Positions 6,347 to 7,476 of a stretch of 7,476 bases of DNA are shown piece by piece. Below the pieces are notes generated by a model. It was not told the DNA's origin. It worked only from the letters and a program-made list of their open reading frames with translations, and did not search any database. The DNA comes from Planctomycetota bacterium (lineage in GTDB: Bacteria > Planctomycetota > Planctomycetia > Pirellulales > Lacipirellulaceae). The position numbers and the translations under genes are program-made. The DNA lies in contig JAJDEE010000319.1 in NCBI GenBank assembly GCA_029259975.1, positions 1-7,476 on the forward strand, read 5' to 3'. The stretch's first letter is position 1; each line of letters opens with the position of its first letter.

Positions 6347-7476
6347 TCACGGGCGAATAGCTGCTGCTTCGACGGGCGCGCGAACCGATCGGTAATACTC
6401 GTCGAACACTCCGCCACCGAGCAGCACCACACGATAGGCGAGCTGTTCATGATCGAATGTTAGTAGTTGTATATGATGCCCCTGGCCCGTATTTGCCTGT
6501 GGCGAATTGAGGTACCAGCGGCTTGTCTTGGGAGTGCGCTGCCCGACGCCCAGGCCGCCTTCGCCGATGTAAACGATGCCGGTCGGATCAATTTTGAAAT
6601 CGCGTATCGGCGCCGTTCGTTTGATGACATGGCCATCTCCTTCGCAAGCCAAGTCGATATTGTACTCCTCAAACAAAGGCACCCAGTGAACGAGATTGAA
6701 ACAAGGCTGCTTCACTGCCGGAAACGCAGGGCGATGATATTGGGCGATGAGCCAGCGTTTCTCGGCACGCGAGGTAGGCAACTCAGCCTTCAGCCACTGG
6801 AGCTGATCGCCGGCAATGCTCGTTTCGGTGTTGAGCGTAATCAGCCGCACCTGGGGACCGATATCTGTGACGTAGTAGTTTGTGTCGTCGGGTGGGAAAG
6901 CAAAAATTTCGTTGAACAGCTTGCCGACGTCGTGATTGCCTCGTGCAGGAATAATTGGTAACATGCGGCCATCGGCTCCGACGGTCAATTCGTGATCGGT
7001 CATCCACTGCGACCATTGCGAAAGAGTCCGTCCATTCACCACGTAATCTCCACCGTGTGCAAACGCCAAGATCGGCGCACGATCCGCCATTTGCGATTCG
7101 GTAAACATTTTGGCCATCATCGCATTCATCTGCCGTCGTTCCAGCAGCCCGCTGCGCGAATCGGCACCGTACAGCAGGCTCAACGGCAGGTCTTCGGCTG
7201 GAGCCGTGATGAAGTACATCTCGGGTGAACGGTGGCCGTCGCTTTCGAAAGTGACATAGTATTTCGTCGCAGGCTGGAGATTGCTCAGATGCACTTGGTG
7301 GAAATACAGATCAGGACTCTTCGCCGAGTAGCGACCATTGCGGCGTGCTTCGACGAAGGTTTCTTTGCCTTCGTTGTCGCGACGCAACATGACCCGGTGC
7401 AGCACACCTGATTTGGCTGTGTTCCAGCAAAGCGCCGCCGACGTGGCAGGATCGGTGGTCCACACCAGCCGCCACT
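6347..7476 (-). CDS. Metallophosphoesterase with purple-acid-phosphatase-like layout, N-terminus cut by the window edge
   Basis: The frame is open to the right edge, and the upstream residues WRL VWTTDP continue a conserved domain, so the GTG at 7463-7465 is not the true start. In-window residues are numbered from that GTG. An Fn3-like N-terminal domain occupies about 1-90 (VWTTDPATSA, LQPATKYYVTF). The calcineurin-like catalytic domain follows: YGADSRSG (D102), AHGGDYV (D140), RGNHD (N177, H178), AQYHRP (H244) and EGDGHVIKRT (D277, H279). These are the metal-ligand motifs of dinuclear phosphoesterases. The last motif is normally GHxH; here the first His appears replaced by Asp277. The Fn3-plus-phosphoesterase layout resembles bacterial purple acid phosphatases, most of which are exported; the signal peptide would lie outside the window. 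The Tyr ligand of true purple acid phosphatases is not evident near D140. Its TGA is followed by ATC GCC and the ATG of copy B in the same frame, so they are almost certainly co-transcribed. The substrate is unknown. Confidence 0.88.
   Translation of the reverse strand, partial: WRLVWTTDPATSAALCWNTAKSGVLHRVMLRRDNEGKETFVEARRNGRYSAKSPDLYFHQVHLSNLQPATKYYVTFESDGHRSPEMYFITAPAEDLPLSLLYGADSRSGLLERRQMNAMMAKMFTESQMADRAPILAFAHGGDYVVNGRTLSQWSQWMTDHELTVGADGRMLPIIPARGNHDVGKLFNEIFAFPPDDTNYYVTDIGPQVRLITLNTETSIAGDQLQWLKAELPTSRAEKRWLIAQYHRPAFPAVKQPCFNLVHWVPLFEEYNIDLACEGDGHVIKRTAPIRDFKIDPTGIVYIGEGGLGVGQRTPKTSRWYLNSPQANTGQGHHIQLLTFDHEQLAYRVVLLGGGVFDEYYRSVRAPVEAAAIRP

Noticed and set aside
7463..7465. GTG as the start of the metallophosphoesterase
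   Set aside because: The frame stays open upstream to the window edge with residues W-R-L that continue the conserved Fn3-like domain, so the gene starts outside the window.
1..7476. CRISPR arrays, tRNA or rRNA genes, transposases, toxin-antitoxin pairs
   Set aside because: None is visible; coding sequence on the minus strand explains nearly all of the window apart from gaps of 128, 53 and 242 bases.

Overview
The window most likely comes from a planctomycete, probably of the Pirellula/Rhodopirellula kind. This is inferred from gene content and not from any marker gene. It holds a TIGR03032/DUF4915-type protein, two signal peptidase I genes with large inserted cap domains, a zinc-ribbon insert in one of them, and a palindromic repeat built on GGCTTCCAGCC. 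GC content looks moderate. All six genes lie on the minus strand, so transcription runs right to left. Both end genes are cut by the window edges.

In transcription order, the right-hand block has four genes: a metallophosphoesterase with a purple-acid-phosphatase-like layout (6347 to beyond 7476, start missing), signal peptidase copy B (5222-6340), signal peptidase copy A (3015-4979), and an LptB-type ABC ATPase (2140-2961). The metallophosphoesterase and copy B are in the same frame with only TGA ATC GCC between the last sense codon and the next ATG. Copies B and A are separated by a 242-base gap that holds a perfect 25-bp inverted repeat. Copy A and lptB are 53 bases apart, with a clear Shine-Dalgarno site before lptB. 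A 128-base gap with a weak hairpin follows lptB. The left-hand block is a TIGR03032-family protein (854-2011) whose stop overlaps the start of a classical short-chain dehydrogenase (854 running off the left edge).

The genes of the right-hand block point to the cell envelope: protein export (signal peptidases), LPS transport (LptB) and a probably exported phosphoesterase. The left-hand pair is probably cytoplasmic, and its pathway cannot be named from the sequence.

The most notable content is the tandem pair of paralogous signal peptidases. Both carry an enlarged, matching insert between the catalytic lysine region and box E, where E. coli LepB has its small cap domain. Copy A also has a four-cysteine zinc-ribbon-like insert between the catalytic serine and lysine. 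Copy B lacks that insert and has alanine at the box E position where LepB has the lysine-orienting serine. This suggests two specialised enzymes.
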